Assembly: GCA_016707705.1 (NCBI GenBank)
Contig: JADJHD010000028.1
Coordinates: 1-44,669, forward strand
Origin: Bacteroidales bacterium
GTDB lineage: Bacteria; Bacteroidota; Bacteroidia; Bacteroidales; UBA4417
DNA: 44,669 bases
Direction: 5' to 3'
Shown here: positions 1 through 10,841 of the stretch, in pieces
Layout of the letters: each line of letters begins with the position of its first letter
How positions within the stretch are numbered: position 1 is the first letter of the stretch
Notes under the pieces: model-generated
Seen by the model: only the letters and a program-made list of their open reading frames with translations
Told to the model about the DNA's origin: nothing
The model's database searches: none
Program-made: the position numbers and the translations under genes

Positions 1-48
1 AAAGGAGATGGGGTTGGGGGATTTGTTTAATCAGTAAAAAGAAAGAAA

Positions 49-1886
49 ATGGAATTATTATATCTATATATTGAAAGGTTCAATCATATTAAGGAACAAG
101 AGTTTCACTTCTTATGAATTTGATATTCATTTTGATAAAGAGGCGAAAAAGTTGACATTCAATACATCAACAAAACCTCCAATTAAATTATTCAATGAAA
201 AGATTCCTTAATATTAATGCCATAATTGGTAAAAATGGAAGTGGGAAAACTAGTATTTTATCATTTATTCAGACACTATTCTGCAAGAGTTCTTTCATCA
301 TGACAAATTCATTCTCATATGAAAGAATCAACCAACATCTACTGATTGTAAATAAACTTATAAATGGGCATAAGGCTATAAGTTTCGAAACGAATGTTGA
401 TCAAAGTAATTATAATGTCATTGAAGATATCAATATAATCCAGAATTCAATTTTATTAATATCCCAATCAAATAGCTTTTCTATTTATGAGGATGAAAAT
501 ATGGGGGCAATACCTTGATATTTCTTTTTAATAGGTTATTAGATATGCAATACATCGATCAAATAGGTTGCTGTTAGAAAGATATAAATTAATAGAGGAA
601 AGCTATAAAGGCAAAACGAAGGATGAAGATTACAATACCGAAAAGTAAGTAATTGTTAATTCAACCCTCCTCTCAACTTATTATACCAATTTGATTTAAA
701 AAATAATGTGAACTTCATTTCTAAATACAAGAACAAAGATTAGAGCTTTATTCCTAGATTACTTGATATATCTTACAATTATTATTTCTTTGACAATAAC
801 ATTGAATATTTCAAAAAGATTGGTTTGTCAGATCAACTGAAAAATTTTGATTATTTGCTTTTCAGAAAACTATTAGGTATCCAGATGAAATGGACTCATT
901 TTCGATTTATAAGGAGAATCTAGTGTTAATGCTATATCTATATTGTATAAAAAAATGATCAATACAATTTTCCACATAACTCTCAGATTTCTGGAATCTA
1001 TTAGCAAAATAAACGGACAAGGGACAATTGAAAATCTGACTTACTTATAAAAAGAATTTTTAAGATTTCAAATCAAAAGCCAGGAAATGAGAATTAATCT
1101 TATCAAAGAGTTTATCAATAATATAGATGAAAAATTAAATTTAAAAGTTAGCTATTATAAAGAGATTTATCATTTAAATAAATACTTTAATAGTAGATGA
1201 TCATGTCAATACTTTTTTTACAGTTCATCTTTAATGTATGGCAAGACAATGATTTTATTTTCAATTTCAGGTGGCTTGGATTAAGTGCTGGTGAGGCTGC
1301 TCTTTTAAATCTATTTTCGCGGGTACATGCTGTTGCTGGATATAAGAAATTCAATGAAACAATTTGGTTAATAGATGAAGGGACCTGTATTTACACCCTG
1401 AATGGCAAAGAAATTTTATATCAGACTTACATAATTTCTTTTCCTGAATTTTTTAAGGTAAGAAAAATGCAGCTTTTCTTACATCACACTCACCTTTTCT
1501 GGTTTCTGATCTCCCAGCGGGAAAACATTATTCTTCTTGATAAGGATGAAAATGGCTGGGGTAAGGTTCTCGACAAAGAAAGCTGGAAATACTTTATGGG
1601 CTAATATACTAATGTTATTTACTGATGCATTCTTTCTTGAATGGATTAAATAGTGAATTTGCGCGACAAACAATTGAAGGTCTTATAAAGAGGGTCAATG
1701 AGAAAGATCAATATTCGATGGAGGATTATTTGGAGTCTTAAAAAGAAATTGATATCCTTAGTGAGCCTTTTATTCGATTTAAACTTCTGGAGAAAATCCT
1801 TAAAGATTACCAAAGAACAATATGATGAAGTCATATTGGAAAGAGCAAAAGAACTCGAATTGTTAAAGCAGCTAAGAAATGATTAA
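49..1886 (+). pseudogene. Septu-like (PtuA-like) AAA ATPase, frame-broken
   Basis: ATPase of the SMC/OLD-like type, about 610 codons if its frames are joined. Reading starts at the ATG at 49 (MELLYLYIERFNHI). The Walker A motif GKNGSGKTS lies near 230-255, the ABC-type signature LSAGEAALLNLFSR near 1282-1325, and a Walker B-like IWLIDEG near 1366-1385. After that comes a degraded stretch where LHP-type residues are expected, then a REN-IILLDKDENG segment. The last frame ends with ELELLKQLRND at 1886. At least six frame changes or stops interrupt it, so no long intact ORF exists. It overlaps the HNH gene by 8 bp, the usual arrangement of a coupled ATPase/nuclease defence pair such as Septu (PtuAB). 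The ATPase assignment is firm. The Septu assignment is inferred from the pair; another ATPase-HNH defence type is possible. Confidence 0.68.
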
Positions 1887-3037
1887 GATAGATGTCTCCG
1901 ATATTGAAACTATCAAGAATGACTATTTTGATAAATTAAAACCCTTGATCCTTGAAAGGGCAAATTTCTATTCTACAGTATTCAAGGTCATTAATCTCAC
2001 CAGAAAGGATATGACCTTACATCAATTATCAAATCGGAAATCTTACGATAAAGACTAAAAACAGCATTGCTAAATATTATCGCAAAAAAAAAGTGACACT
2101 TTTAAAAATAGATCCGAATATGCCAAAGCCCTTTAAAGAAATTCGTTTAATGTTCATTTCTATAATGAACGTGAAACTATATCGATTTTCTTTCCAGCTT
2201 AGCTGATGAAAAAAAATTAAGAGGTCTGATTTTAGCTGATATTGGGGATCTACTCACTAAAAACAATAGTCTGATAAAACCATGGTTCAATTCTGAAACT
2301 ATTAAATTCATTAAGATTCTGATCCCATATGATATATTCATCGTAAAGAAAACTAAACCATTTAATGCATATGATTTAGTTAATTTGTTGAATGTAAGTG
2401 TTTGTCCGTATTGTAATAGAATATACACAAACTCAATCATTTCTGATGGAAAGGATTTGATTATTAGACCAACACTTGATCATTTTTACAATCAATCAGA
2501 CTATCCATTGCTAGGTCTGTCATTCTATAATCTCATTCCTTCATGCAATTGTTGCAATTCCAATCTAAAGGGTGCAAAACAATTCACTTTGGCAGAAAAC
2601 ATATTCATCCTTACAAAGAAGGTTTGGTCAAGATGCTACATTTGATTATAGGTTGGTTGCTAATTGTATCCTCAGAAAAGTGATCCACAAACTATCAAGT
2701 TGAGCTTACAGCGAATATCAATGCTAATCCAAATATGCTAGAATATTTGGGAATGGAGTAAACCAAATAGCGGAAATGTAAATGTATTCAGCTTCGCGAA
2801 GTATATCAAGGGCATGCAGATGTTGTTGGGGAGTTGGTGGTGAAAATGGATCGTAATAGCCCATACTATGCACAGAGGCTTTTTCAAATGATCACGGCAG
2901 TCGGAGCTACTAAGCGAGAATTTTATCAATACTATTTTGCCAACTACATGGGTGAAAGTGATTTTAACAAAAGGCCGCTGGCAAAATTGACAAAAGATAT
3001 TATTGCAAAATACCTACCTAAATATTACCATAACTAA
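1879..3037 (+). pseudogene. HNH endonuclease (PtuB-like), frame-broken
   Basis: About 386 codons from the ATG at 1879, which overlaps the ATPase stop. A zinc-ribbon HNH core is readable at 2385-2600: CPYCNR, then a TLDHFYN segment followed by YPLLGLSFYNLIPSC, and CNCCNSNLKG. This is the usual Cys-pair / Asp-His / NLxPxC-xxCN layout of HNH nucleases. The C-terminal part (2834-3037) is intact and ends with KRPLAKLTKDIIAKYLPKYYHN-type residues, preceded in another frame by VYQGHADVVGELVVKM. Frame breaks lie near 2055, 2190, 2620 and 2770. The protein probably cuts nucleic acid under control of the adjacent ATPase. The HNH fold is directly visible; the target and the Septu label are inference. 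Confidence 0.68.
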
Positions 3038-3052
3038 TGTGGAAATCTTAAT

Positions 3053-3992
3053 ATGGATGCAAAGAATTATATAAGGTCGTTTAATGAAGAGGATCTCTCT
3101 AATCTGATATTATCATGAAGAAATCACTGTTTATATGCATGCCATTACTCAACCAAAAATAATTGAAGCAATCCAGAAAGTTAAATCCCAAAGTAATAAT
3201 AGTATAGAAATACATATTATGGAATAGATTTTCGTCCTGAAACATTCCGTCAGGGCTATGGAGAGTTTGAGTCCCACACAGCTATATTAAAGATTCTCTG
3301 AAATAATGGACTTAAAGGATAATAGAATTTCATTTATTATCTCCGATAATTCTGCCTATTTTCTTTTTATTGGAATCACGATATTTTATACCTGCCAATA
3401 GCAGACAATGAATACGTAAGAATAGATCAAGTTACTAGTGTGCGATTGAAGCAAAAGTTTTTCAGGGTATACGATAAAAAGCATTAGATAATGAATTATG
3501 TGATGCCGTTATTCTCGAAAGTGAAAATTGAACAATATTGAAGAAGAGTTCAAAGTTGAAGAACCAATTGTCCCCAAGGGTCTCCGGGCTGTTCAAATTG
3601 AATTTCTTAAAATAATCTACAAAAGAACCCTCCTTGAAACCAGATTATAAAAGAATAGTAGATTATTACTCGAATAAATTTCACTATGTAAGACTCAGAA
3701 TTTTTCTGGTGCAAACCTGAGGACAAAGAAAGTAGAATTACCGCAAAGCACTTCCTCTCGAAGTGCGGAGTTAAAAAAGGTTGGAAACAAAACTTGAACT
3801 ATTCGACAAAGAAAACAATGAAGAATCTTTCAAACCGCTGGAGGATTTTAAACAAAAATAAAGGAATTACGTGATATACTTGAAACCCTTAACCATCGAA
3901 GTGAGAACGTAATCAGGAGATCTGATAAAACGCAGTTTGACATTGAATTTGATATGCTAGTCAAAGAAATTCAAAAGTGTAAAGGAAAATAA
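3053..3992 (+). pseudogene. Unidentified island protein, frame-broken
   Basis: Reading starts at the ATG at 3053 (MDAKNYIRSFNEEDLSNL), 15 bp after the HNH gene. Coding signal can be followed by switching frames through IEAIQKVKSQSNNSIEI, DFRPETFRQGYGEFESH and ISFIISDNSAYFLF, then through a lysine/glutamate-rich C-terminal part containing PDYKRIVDYYSNKF and a closing KTQFDIEFDMLVKEIQ-KCKGK before TAA at 3990. The length would be about 310 residues, soluble, with no signal peptide. I do not recognise the family. Position and strand suggest it belongs to the same defence operon as the ATPase/HNH pair or to the McrBC block that follows. Confidence 0.45.
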
Positions 3993-4000
3993 TAATTAAA

Positions 4001-4422
4001 ATGTCCGGACAAATTGAAAGAACTAAAGAAAAGTTATTTAACGAGACACAGACTTTTTCATTGAAAACCCTCAAGAGATATCCTCACTGGGGATTTGTTT
4101 CAAGATTTGCAGTGTGGACTATGTTAAGCAAGAAGCAAAGAATCTGGCAAATAAAACAATTTGGAATATTAACTGGCTAGCCCCCATGAACTGGTTAAGA
4201 TTTCAAATTAGTAAAGCACTACAGTGATATCACTTTTGAAGACTTAAAGAACGAAAACCTGATTGCAGAATTTAAAAAACGCGAATTGATAACAGATGCT
4301 GACAATAATAATCTGGCAGAGTTTGGGAAAGGAATAAAAGTAACCTAGTTGTCAATTTGAAGACGGTGGACAATTTCAAGTTTTCGGACTTCTTTGAATT
4401 TCTCAATCACATTCCCTTCTAA
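4001..4422 (+). pseudogene. Unidentified small island protein, frame-broken
   Basis: Starts at the ATG at 4001 (MSGQIERTKEKLFNET), 8 bp after the previous gene, and would encode about 140 residues. Three pieces in different frames can be joined: the N-terminus; a part reading SSLGICFKICSVDYVKQEAK and ANKTIWNINWLA; and a C-terminal part with ITFEDLKNENLIAEFKKREL and NFKFSDFFEFLNHIPF. No known motif is visible. Tight spacing links it to the gene before it, and mcrB begins 85 bp later. No function is proposed. Confidence 0.35.
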
Positions 4423-4507
4423 TCATTCCATTATTTGCAGTAATAATTAACAACTCATAAGACACATACAAAATTAATTTAAAATTAATAACAATAAGAA
4501 AAAATAT

Positions 4508-6521
4508 ATGCCTGTAGCGTTGGTGGAACCTGGAAAAGATTATGTAGAAGCAAATCTCAATCGGATAACTGAAAACAATGCATTTATACTACACCAAGAT
4601 ACTCTACAAAAGGGGTTTATGATGAAATCTCAGCTGGAGATATCTTGATTTTAAAATATAATAAACTTTTCATAGCCTACGGTGAGACAATAGAATTAAA
4701 GCAAACAGATGATGAAGATTGGAATTTGTGGGCATCAGTGAAGGAATGGATATTTAAGAATCCGAAAAACCCAGAAGAAGGTGTTCCCACATATGGTATT
4801 GGTTGGAAAACAGATGGCGGCGGCAAATATGGTACGGTTAAAGAGGTTGATAAGATTTTTGGGTTTAATAAGATTGAGTTAATTAATAATCAGTCAGAGC
4901 TATTTAACCTTTTTAAAAAAGAAATTGATTCACAAAATGATCTAGTTAAGATGGAAAAGCTACTTGAAATTTTACTGAAAACTAAACAAATAATATTGAC
5001 AGGTGCCCCTGGAACCGGGAAAACATTTTTGGCGAAGCAAATTGCAAAAAGGTTGATCCTGCCATCAAGTTTCAAAGAAGAAGTAACATTAAAATCTATT
5101 GAGCCTTTTCTAAAAGCGAGGCTAGATATTGATAGTATTAGTAAGACTGATGAATCCTGGTTGTTTTGGAAAGAAAGAATTTTGGCTAATGACTTTGATC
5201 TGGATGATTTTGCAAATACGCAATCAAACGTTACTAATCCTACTAAGATGCAGAACGGTTACTACCTCATGCATTTTCTAGAATTTAAATCAAGCGCTTA
5301 TGGTTCGTCTAAACCAGGTAATGCTTTTAATTACGGCATAAAGCTGAATAATGATAATACAACATATACAGTTTATGACAATAAAGATCAACCTGTATCA
5401 AGAGAGATAGCGCTAATGATTTTTAATGAAAAGATACGTCCTTGGTTGAAACAGTTTATTGGATCTAACCTGAGTGAAAAAATAAAAATGGTTGAAACAA
5501 GGAATGGATTAATCCGAGCGGACCAGCTTCTACGAAAGATGATCATCTAGATCATCCAGAAGAATTTATCCCAATTTATCAGGATTTTACGATTAAAAGG
5601 GCTTACGAATACTTTATTAATGGAAGATCTAAAACTTATTTCGAACAAAAATAAAGAGCTAAGTGACTACCTTCTCCAAAAAATACAATCTCATACAAAC
5701 TAAAGAGAATCAATTAAGACTTTCAGATTACCTATGGAAATACTTTAACAAAGATGCAAAGGAAAATGGTGAGCCCATAGAACAGGAAATTCTTGATAAA
5801 TATTATCAGGAACATTGTGAATTTGTCCAGTTTCACCCTTCGTACGATTATACTGATTTTGTTGAAGGATTACGACCAATAAAAATTGGTGAAAATGAGC
5901 TTGGATTTGAGCTGAAAAATGGTGTTTTCAAACAACTATGTAAGAAAGCGGTCAATGATTTAACTGGAGCCAATTATGTGATCATAATAGATGAAATAAA
6001 TCGTGCTGAGATTTCAAAAGTATTTGGCGAGTTGTTTTTCGCAATTGATCCAGGATACCGAGGTAAGGACAGGAAGGTGAAACACAATATGCAAATATGC
6101 AAAATGAGGATACCTGTTATATTTCTGTTGAAGATCAGAATTTCTATGTTCCAGATAATGTTTTTATTATTGGCACTATGAATGATATAGACCGAAGCGT
6201 AGAAACATTTGATTTTGCAATGCGCAGAAGATTTGCATGGTTTGAAATTAAAGTTAATGACAGGATAGCAATGCTTGATGAAACAATCCCTGAATGGAAA
6301 GATGCAGCTATAAGAAAAATGCAGACATTAAATACTGCGATTGGAAAAATTGATGGATTAAGCAGCAGTTATCATATTGGTCCCGCATATTTTTGAAACT
6401 CAAGGATTATGAAGGTGATTTTCCCGAGTTGTGGGACTACCATCTAGAACCTCTGGTTAAAGAATATGTAAGAGGGTTACCTAATTCACATGCTGATTTG
6501 GATGATGTTAAAAGCATTTAA
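4508..6521 (+). CDS. mcrB: McrB-like AAA+ GTPase of McrBC restriction system (frame-broken)
   Basis: McrB is the AAA+ motor of McrBC. It recognises modified DNA through its N-terminal domain and drives translocation so that McrC can cut. The start is taken at ATG 4508 (MPVALVEPGKDYVEANL). An N-terminal domain of roughly 130 residues (with GDILILKYNKLFIAYGE) precedes the AAA+ domain. Visible motifs are Walker A GAPGTGKT (about 5004-5027), the family signature FVQFHPSYDYTDFVEG (about 5821-5868), Walker B VIIIDEINRAE (about 5980-6012), and GTMNDIDRSVETFDFAMRRRF in the sensor/arginine region (about 6172-6232). Total length is near 670 codons, with breaks near 4605, 5530, 5655, 6095 and 6395. The stop at 6519 lies 2 bp before the mcrC start. 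Identity is secure; the ligand of the N-terminal domain is unknown. Confidence 0.88.
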
Positions 6522-6523
6522 TA

Positions 6524-7860
6524 ATGGCTGACCCACTTCGTTTTAGAGATAACAACAAAGTAAGTGTATTGGAAAAATCCGAGGAGGATTTAGCTGCATT
6601 AGATAACATTGCAAATAAATCTATTAATGATTTAATGAATGGCAATGACAATCTTATTGTATATGCCAGTTGTACTGAGGATAAGATCGAAGAACAAACT
6701 ATATTTAGCTTATATTCTGATAAAACGCTCCGCACTTATAATTTAGTTGGATTTGTGGGAAGAAACAATATTCAAATAAACATTGGTTCTCGCTTTTCTG
6801 AAGAAATTGGGAAGCAATATTTTATAAAATACATGCTTCAAAGAATACATAAACTTAATTTGATCGATTTCACTACAACTTATGATAATACATGTATCTG
6901 GGAGCAGTTGTTGTATTTTATTTTCCCAGTATTTTTAAAAAATGCCTACAACCAGGGGATATATAAAGTATACAAAAAGAGACAGTTTAATGATAGTAAC
7001 TTGAAGGGGAAAATTGAAATAGGCAAACATATAAAAACAAACTTACCTTTTAATGGTAAAATAGCATATTGCAATAAGGAGTTTAGTGTTAAATAATCTG
7101 TTACTCAATTAATCAGGCATGCTATTGAGTTTATTTCTTCAAAAGGTTATTCAAGCATCTTTCGTAATGAGTTTACCCTTAATTCGGCAGTACTAACTAT
7201 AAAAACAATAACTCCGGATTACAAAATCAGTGAAAGGCAGGAGGTGATCAGAAAAATTGAAAAGAATAACTCATCCTTACTTTACTGAATATGAATCGTT
7301 AGAAAAATTTGCATTCAAATCCTAAATCAGGATGGATTATCCTTTAATGCAAACAATAATAAGATCTATGGCTTATTGATAGATGCTGCATGGCTTTGGG
7401 AGGAGTATTTAAATGCGATTCTTTGTAGGATTTAATTCATTCATCCCGAAAACAGAACTGGAAAGAACGGGCTACATTTTTTTCACAACAATCAGACTAT
7501 TTATCCTGATTTTTATAACCTAGAATTGAGCACTGTTATTGATGCAAAGTATAAAACTCTTGAGAACGAAGGAAAATTGAACAGAGAAGACATTTATCAG
7601 GTAACTTCATATATGTACAGGTTAAAATCTAAGAAAGGCGTCTTGCTTTTCCATCAAGATCAAATTCCTTGGAACATTATCATATGCATAAAAATAGTTT
7701 AGGTGGTTTTGAGGCGTTGTTCATTAAACTTGGATTAAAAATCCCTAATGAAACTGAAACATATGAAGAATATCTAGAGAGATTTAGATCTTCTGAAGAA
7801 GATTTGAAGAGTTTTGTGTTTAATGGCTTTGAGGGAGTCATTATTAAGTATAACAATTGA
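6524..7860 (+). CDS. mcrC: McrC-like nuclease subunit (frame-broken)
   Basis: Nuclease partner of McrB, about 445 codons from the ATG at 6524. The first 190 residues are intact and contain the McrC-type N-terminal beta-rich region (NLVGFVGRNNIQINIGSRF) followed by QYFIKYMLQRIHKLN. The catalytic PD-(D/E)xK region is readable near 7500-7560 as YPDFYNLELSTVIDAKYK, with the YQVTSYMYRLKSKKGVLLF helix after it. The last frame runs from 7669 to 7860 and ends VFNGFEGVIIKYNN. Breaks occur near 7095, 7265, 7320, 7430 and 7650. The 2-bp spacing to mcrB shows one operon. Together the two would restrict DNA with modified cytosines; the exact modification cannot be read from the sequence. Confidence 0.85.
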
Positions 7861-7873
7861 TATTAAAAAGACT

Positions 7874-8443
7874 ATGAATAATTGGAATTTAAAAATTGAT
7901 GAATTCAAAGAGTCCATTCATTCATCGTTTGATCATATCGCAAAAGATATTTTAACCAATTGGCAATTAAAAGTAGATGAACAGTTGTTTTCTTTTACTG
8001 AGATTGAATTCTACTTCTTCTGTGAATTGATTCATGAGGATAATTTTACTCATGAACATACCTATGATGCTGGTTTGTGGCGGTTTCACAATCAGGGTGT
8101 TGATATTACATTTCAATCAACAAATATTAGTGATGGCGGTATCCTGATTCGGGGAATGAAATCAAAAGATGGGTATGTAAATGGTCCACGGCGAATTCTA
8201 GAAACCATTTTCAGAACCTGTGGCTCTGTTACCTCTGTTCAGCATCAATTTGGATTAGTGCCAGCAATAGATACTAGCCCGATTACTATATACAAAACAG
8301 CGAGACATGGTTTATCTAAAGCTGAGGGAAATGAGTTTAAAGACAATCCTTACAGATACTACACAGACCTGGAAAATTGGGATAAGAAGCATGTAAGCGA
8401 GTCTGAAAAATTCAGAATTAAGTCAAATAGCAATCAACTTTAA
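7874..8443 (+). CDS. Intact hypothetical protein, possible alkyladenine-glycosylase-like fold
   Basis: Intact ORF of 189 residues; the start is taken at ATG 7874 (MNNWNLKIDEFKESIHSSF), 13 bp after the mcrC stop, rather than at the 7814 start that would overlap mcrC. It is soluble with no signal peptide. The order FTEIEFYFF, then HEHTYDAGLWRFHNQGVDITF, SDGGILIRGM and NGPRRILETIF recalls the layout of AAG/MPG DNA glycosylases (ExxxY, aromatic-His strand, VLIRAxEP, GPGxL). This likeness is by eye only and the catalytic residues are not assured. Proximity to mcrC makes a DNA-base-related role attractive. It is the only unbroken gene in the defence block. Confidence 0.6.
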   Translation: MNNWNLKIDEFKESIHSSFDHIAKDILTNWQLKVDEQLFSFTEIEFYFFCELIHEDNFTHEHTYDAGLWRFHNQGVDITFQSTNISDGGILIRGMKSKDGYVNGPRRILETIFRTCGSVTSVQHQFGLVPAIDTSPITIYKTARHGLSKAEGNEFKDNPYRYYTDLENWDKKHVSESEKFRIKSNSNQL

Positions 8444-8492
8444 ATAAGAGCTTCAGATAACAAATTTACGGCTTGGGTATTCAATGAAAATA

Positions 8493-9177
8493 TTATACTA
8501 CACATCCTTCTTCATTAACGATTGATTTCGCCCCTTTGCATTCTACCAATGCATGCCCGTTATAGAATGGTTCAATCATATCATATCTGGTGGAGTATAG
8601 TTCATTACCTGCCTATTTATATGATACCACCCCTATTATCTTTTGCCGTTGCATATCCTTTATGAAAAACGCCCAAGTCATTGAGTATTTTCCCATTCAA
8701 ATCACTTCCATCCTTCCGGATATGCTTCCAGCCTAATTGAGTTTTGACACAACAGATATTGTCATAATAATCACCCGCATATTGATACCTAGCCTCATAG
8801 ACAGGGTTTCCATTCAGATCAATATGGCAGTATTCATTCTTATCATTTCTCACTACGCAAACATTCTGCTGATAATTACCTGTCCACTTGAAATGTTGGG
8901 AATAAACTCTGTTCCCATATGGATCAACATGAAACCAACTCCCATTTTCCACAACAGCCGCACGATTATAATAAAACCCAAATGCTCTTTCATACCTTTT
9001 CGAATAGATCGGGCTTCCATTGTAATCAATATGATACCAACCTGTTAAATCAGCCACAGGTGCGAGGCCTGGTTCATGAAATTTTAAAACTTTGAGGAAC
9101 TCTGTTTCAAAAATCTGCTTCCCATCAAGCAAGAAATCCGTTTCATCCTCATTCACTTGAATATCTCTCCAATTCAT
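8493..9177 (-). CDS. WG-repeat protein, last gene of the carbamoyltransferase operon (frame-broken end)
   Basis: The 186-residue ORF (9177-8617) is built of WG/KWG-type repeats of about 35-40 residues: GWYHIDYNGSPIYSKRYERA, GSWFHVDPYGNRVYSQHF, EYCHIDLNGNPVYEARYQYA and GWKHIRKDGSDL. In the given frame it stops at 8617, but other frames continue the same pattern (WYHINR, then GNELYSTRYDMIEPFYNGHA and SIVNEEGCVV) to a TAA at 8493. So the real protein is probably about 228 residues with two small indels near 8620. Its ATG overlaps the TGA of the carbamoyltransferase (ATGA), showing translational coupling. WG repeats form beta-propeller-like or solenoid scaffolds; the partner is unknown. Confidence 0.72.
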
Positions 9178-10831
9178 AGTCTTTGATATTTACCATTTAA
9201 TACAATTCCATTGAGTTTCATTTTTTTAGCTGAAGATAAGGCATCTTCAACCGTTTGAACTATTGGCTCTCCTTTCCCATTAAATGAAGTATTGATAAGG
9301 ACTTTTACTCCATGGTTCTCATCTAAATGCTTCAATAAAGAAAAAATAAATGGATTCTCTCTATATTCATTAATCGTCTGAATTCGGGCAGTGCCATTGA
9401 CATGGACAACTCCAGCCAATTCTTCCTGTAACCGAGACTCAATCTCAAAATCAAGCAGCATATATTTTGAAAGATGATGTATATTCTGCATGCCTGTATA
9501 AAGTTTTGCATTTTTTTCGAGCATAATTGGTGCTACTGGCCTGTACCACTCTCTGCCTTTAATCTCCATGCTTACTTTCGAAGACAATTCTTTTGAATTA
9601 GCCAGGGATAATATACTTCTGTTCCCTAATGCCCTTGGCCCGGCTTCAGCAAAGCCGTTGCAAACACCAATCACAGAACCTGAAACCAAAGCTTCAGCAG
9701 CTACTTTCACATCATTGGGATTAACCTTGTAGTCTGACTTACACATCCAGCTATTCAAATAGGGTGAATCAACAACTAATTCTGAGTTTTGCAGAAAATT
9801 CCAATAAGCAGCAGCCCCAATTGATAACCCTGAATCATTACAACAAGGGCTGATGAAAACATCCTTAAACCAACCTGATTTGATCAGGTCAGCATTAGCA
9901 ACAATATTTAATGCACAACCTCCTGCATAGTATAGATAGTCTGCTTCTGTTTGGTACGCCAATTCCTGTATTTTATTCAATATCCCTCTTCTGAATGTTT
10001 CCTGATAGTTTGCAGCGATATCAAAAAGAAATTGGTCTTTATTTTGTTGCAGGGTTCCACTCCATTTAAAATCGGTCCTGGCTTTTTCATAAAAATCATT
10101 TCTTTCTTTCCAGGAGTCTTTAAAATATTCATACTTACCCAGCCAGGTTTGCATCTTATGATCGACCTTCCCCCATGAAGCATATCCCATAAGTTTGCCG
10201 GGGACAGAACAATGTTCTCCGGGTTCTGCCCCCAATATGCCAAACGATAGGCCATTGTCATTGTATAATTTGAAAGGCTTGCCAATTCCCAATGGTTTTC
10301 CAGTTGAACAAGTTTCCCGTTTTTATAATGAAATGCTGCAAAATTGCCCCTGCTCGATCCTCCATCAAAAGAAATCAAAAGCGAATTATCCCTTAATCCT
10401 TTAGCAAATGGCACTGTTGAAAAAGCATGTGCTATTTCATGACTTATGGAATATGCCTCCGGTTTAAAGCCATTCCAATCACTTTCCTGTATCCAGCAAA
10501 ATCCAGGTTCTGGATGCAATAAATCAACATTTTGATTATTGCAATCAAATCTGATTCGCCCATTTTTTGAAATAAAACTGCTTCCAACAAAAGAATTGAT
10601 GAAGAGAAAGATGGAATCTTCATTTATCTGGTGAGTTCTATTTGCTAAAAGTAGGTCCTCAATGTGGTCAGGGAGTGTATTATCATATTTTACCCTGGTG
10701 ATTCGTTCGAGATGGTAATATCCTTCGATAGTATTTTCATTAGCAATACAAAAATTGTGATCATGAACAAAACCTGGATACTTAAATCTATTGCGGTCAG
10801 CTATTCCATAAATGGATACAATATTTTTCAT
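9174..10831 (-). CDS. NodU/TobZ-family carbamoyltransferase (one frameshift)
   Basis: Transfers a carbamoyl group from carbamoyl phosphate, via a carbamoyl-adenylate, to a hydroxyl on a sugar or natural product. The start is taken at ATG 10831 (MKNIVSIYGIADRNRFKYP), 10 bp after the phosphatase stop, not at the longer upstream start. The N-terminal Kae1-like domain shows HDHNFCIANEN, ISHEIAHAFSTVPF with the metal-type histidines, LLISFDGGSSRGN, PGKLMGYASWGKV and YYAGGCALNIVAN. The C-terminal domain shows GPRALGNRSIL, EWYRPVAPIMLE, NGTARIQTI and LINTSFNGKGEPIVQT. A single-base break near 10285-10300 splits it. Length of about 552 residues fits the family. The acceptor is not predictable, but a glycosyltransferase in the same operon suggests a sugar. 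Confidence 0.88.
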
Positions 10832-10841
10832 TTCTCTTAAT

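Noticed and set aside
1..37. Short open frame at the window start ending in TAA (MGLGDLFNQ)
   Set aside because: Could be the tail of an upstream gene, but it is too short to support a call.
49..3037. Retron-Septu (reverse transcriptase plus PtuAB)
   Set aside because: No reverse transcriptase motif was seen upstream of the pair within the window; only the ATPase and HNH genes are present.
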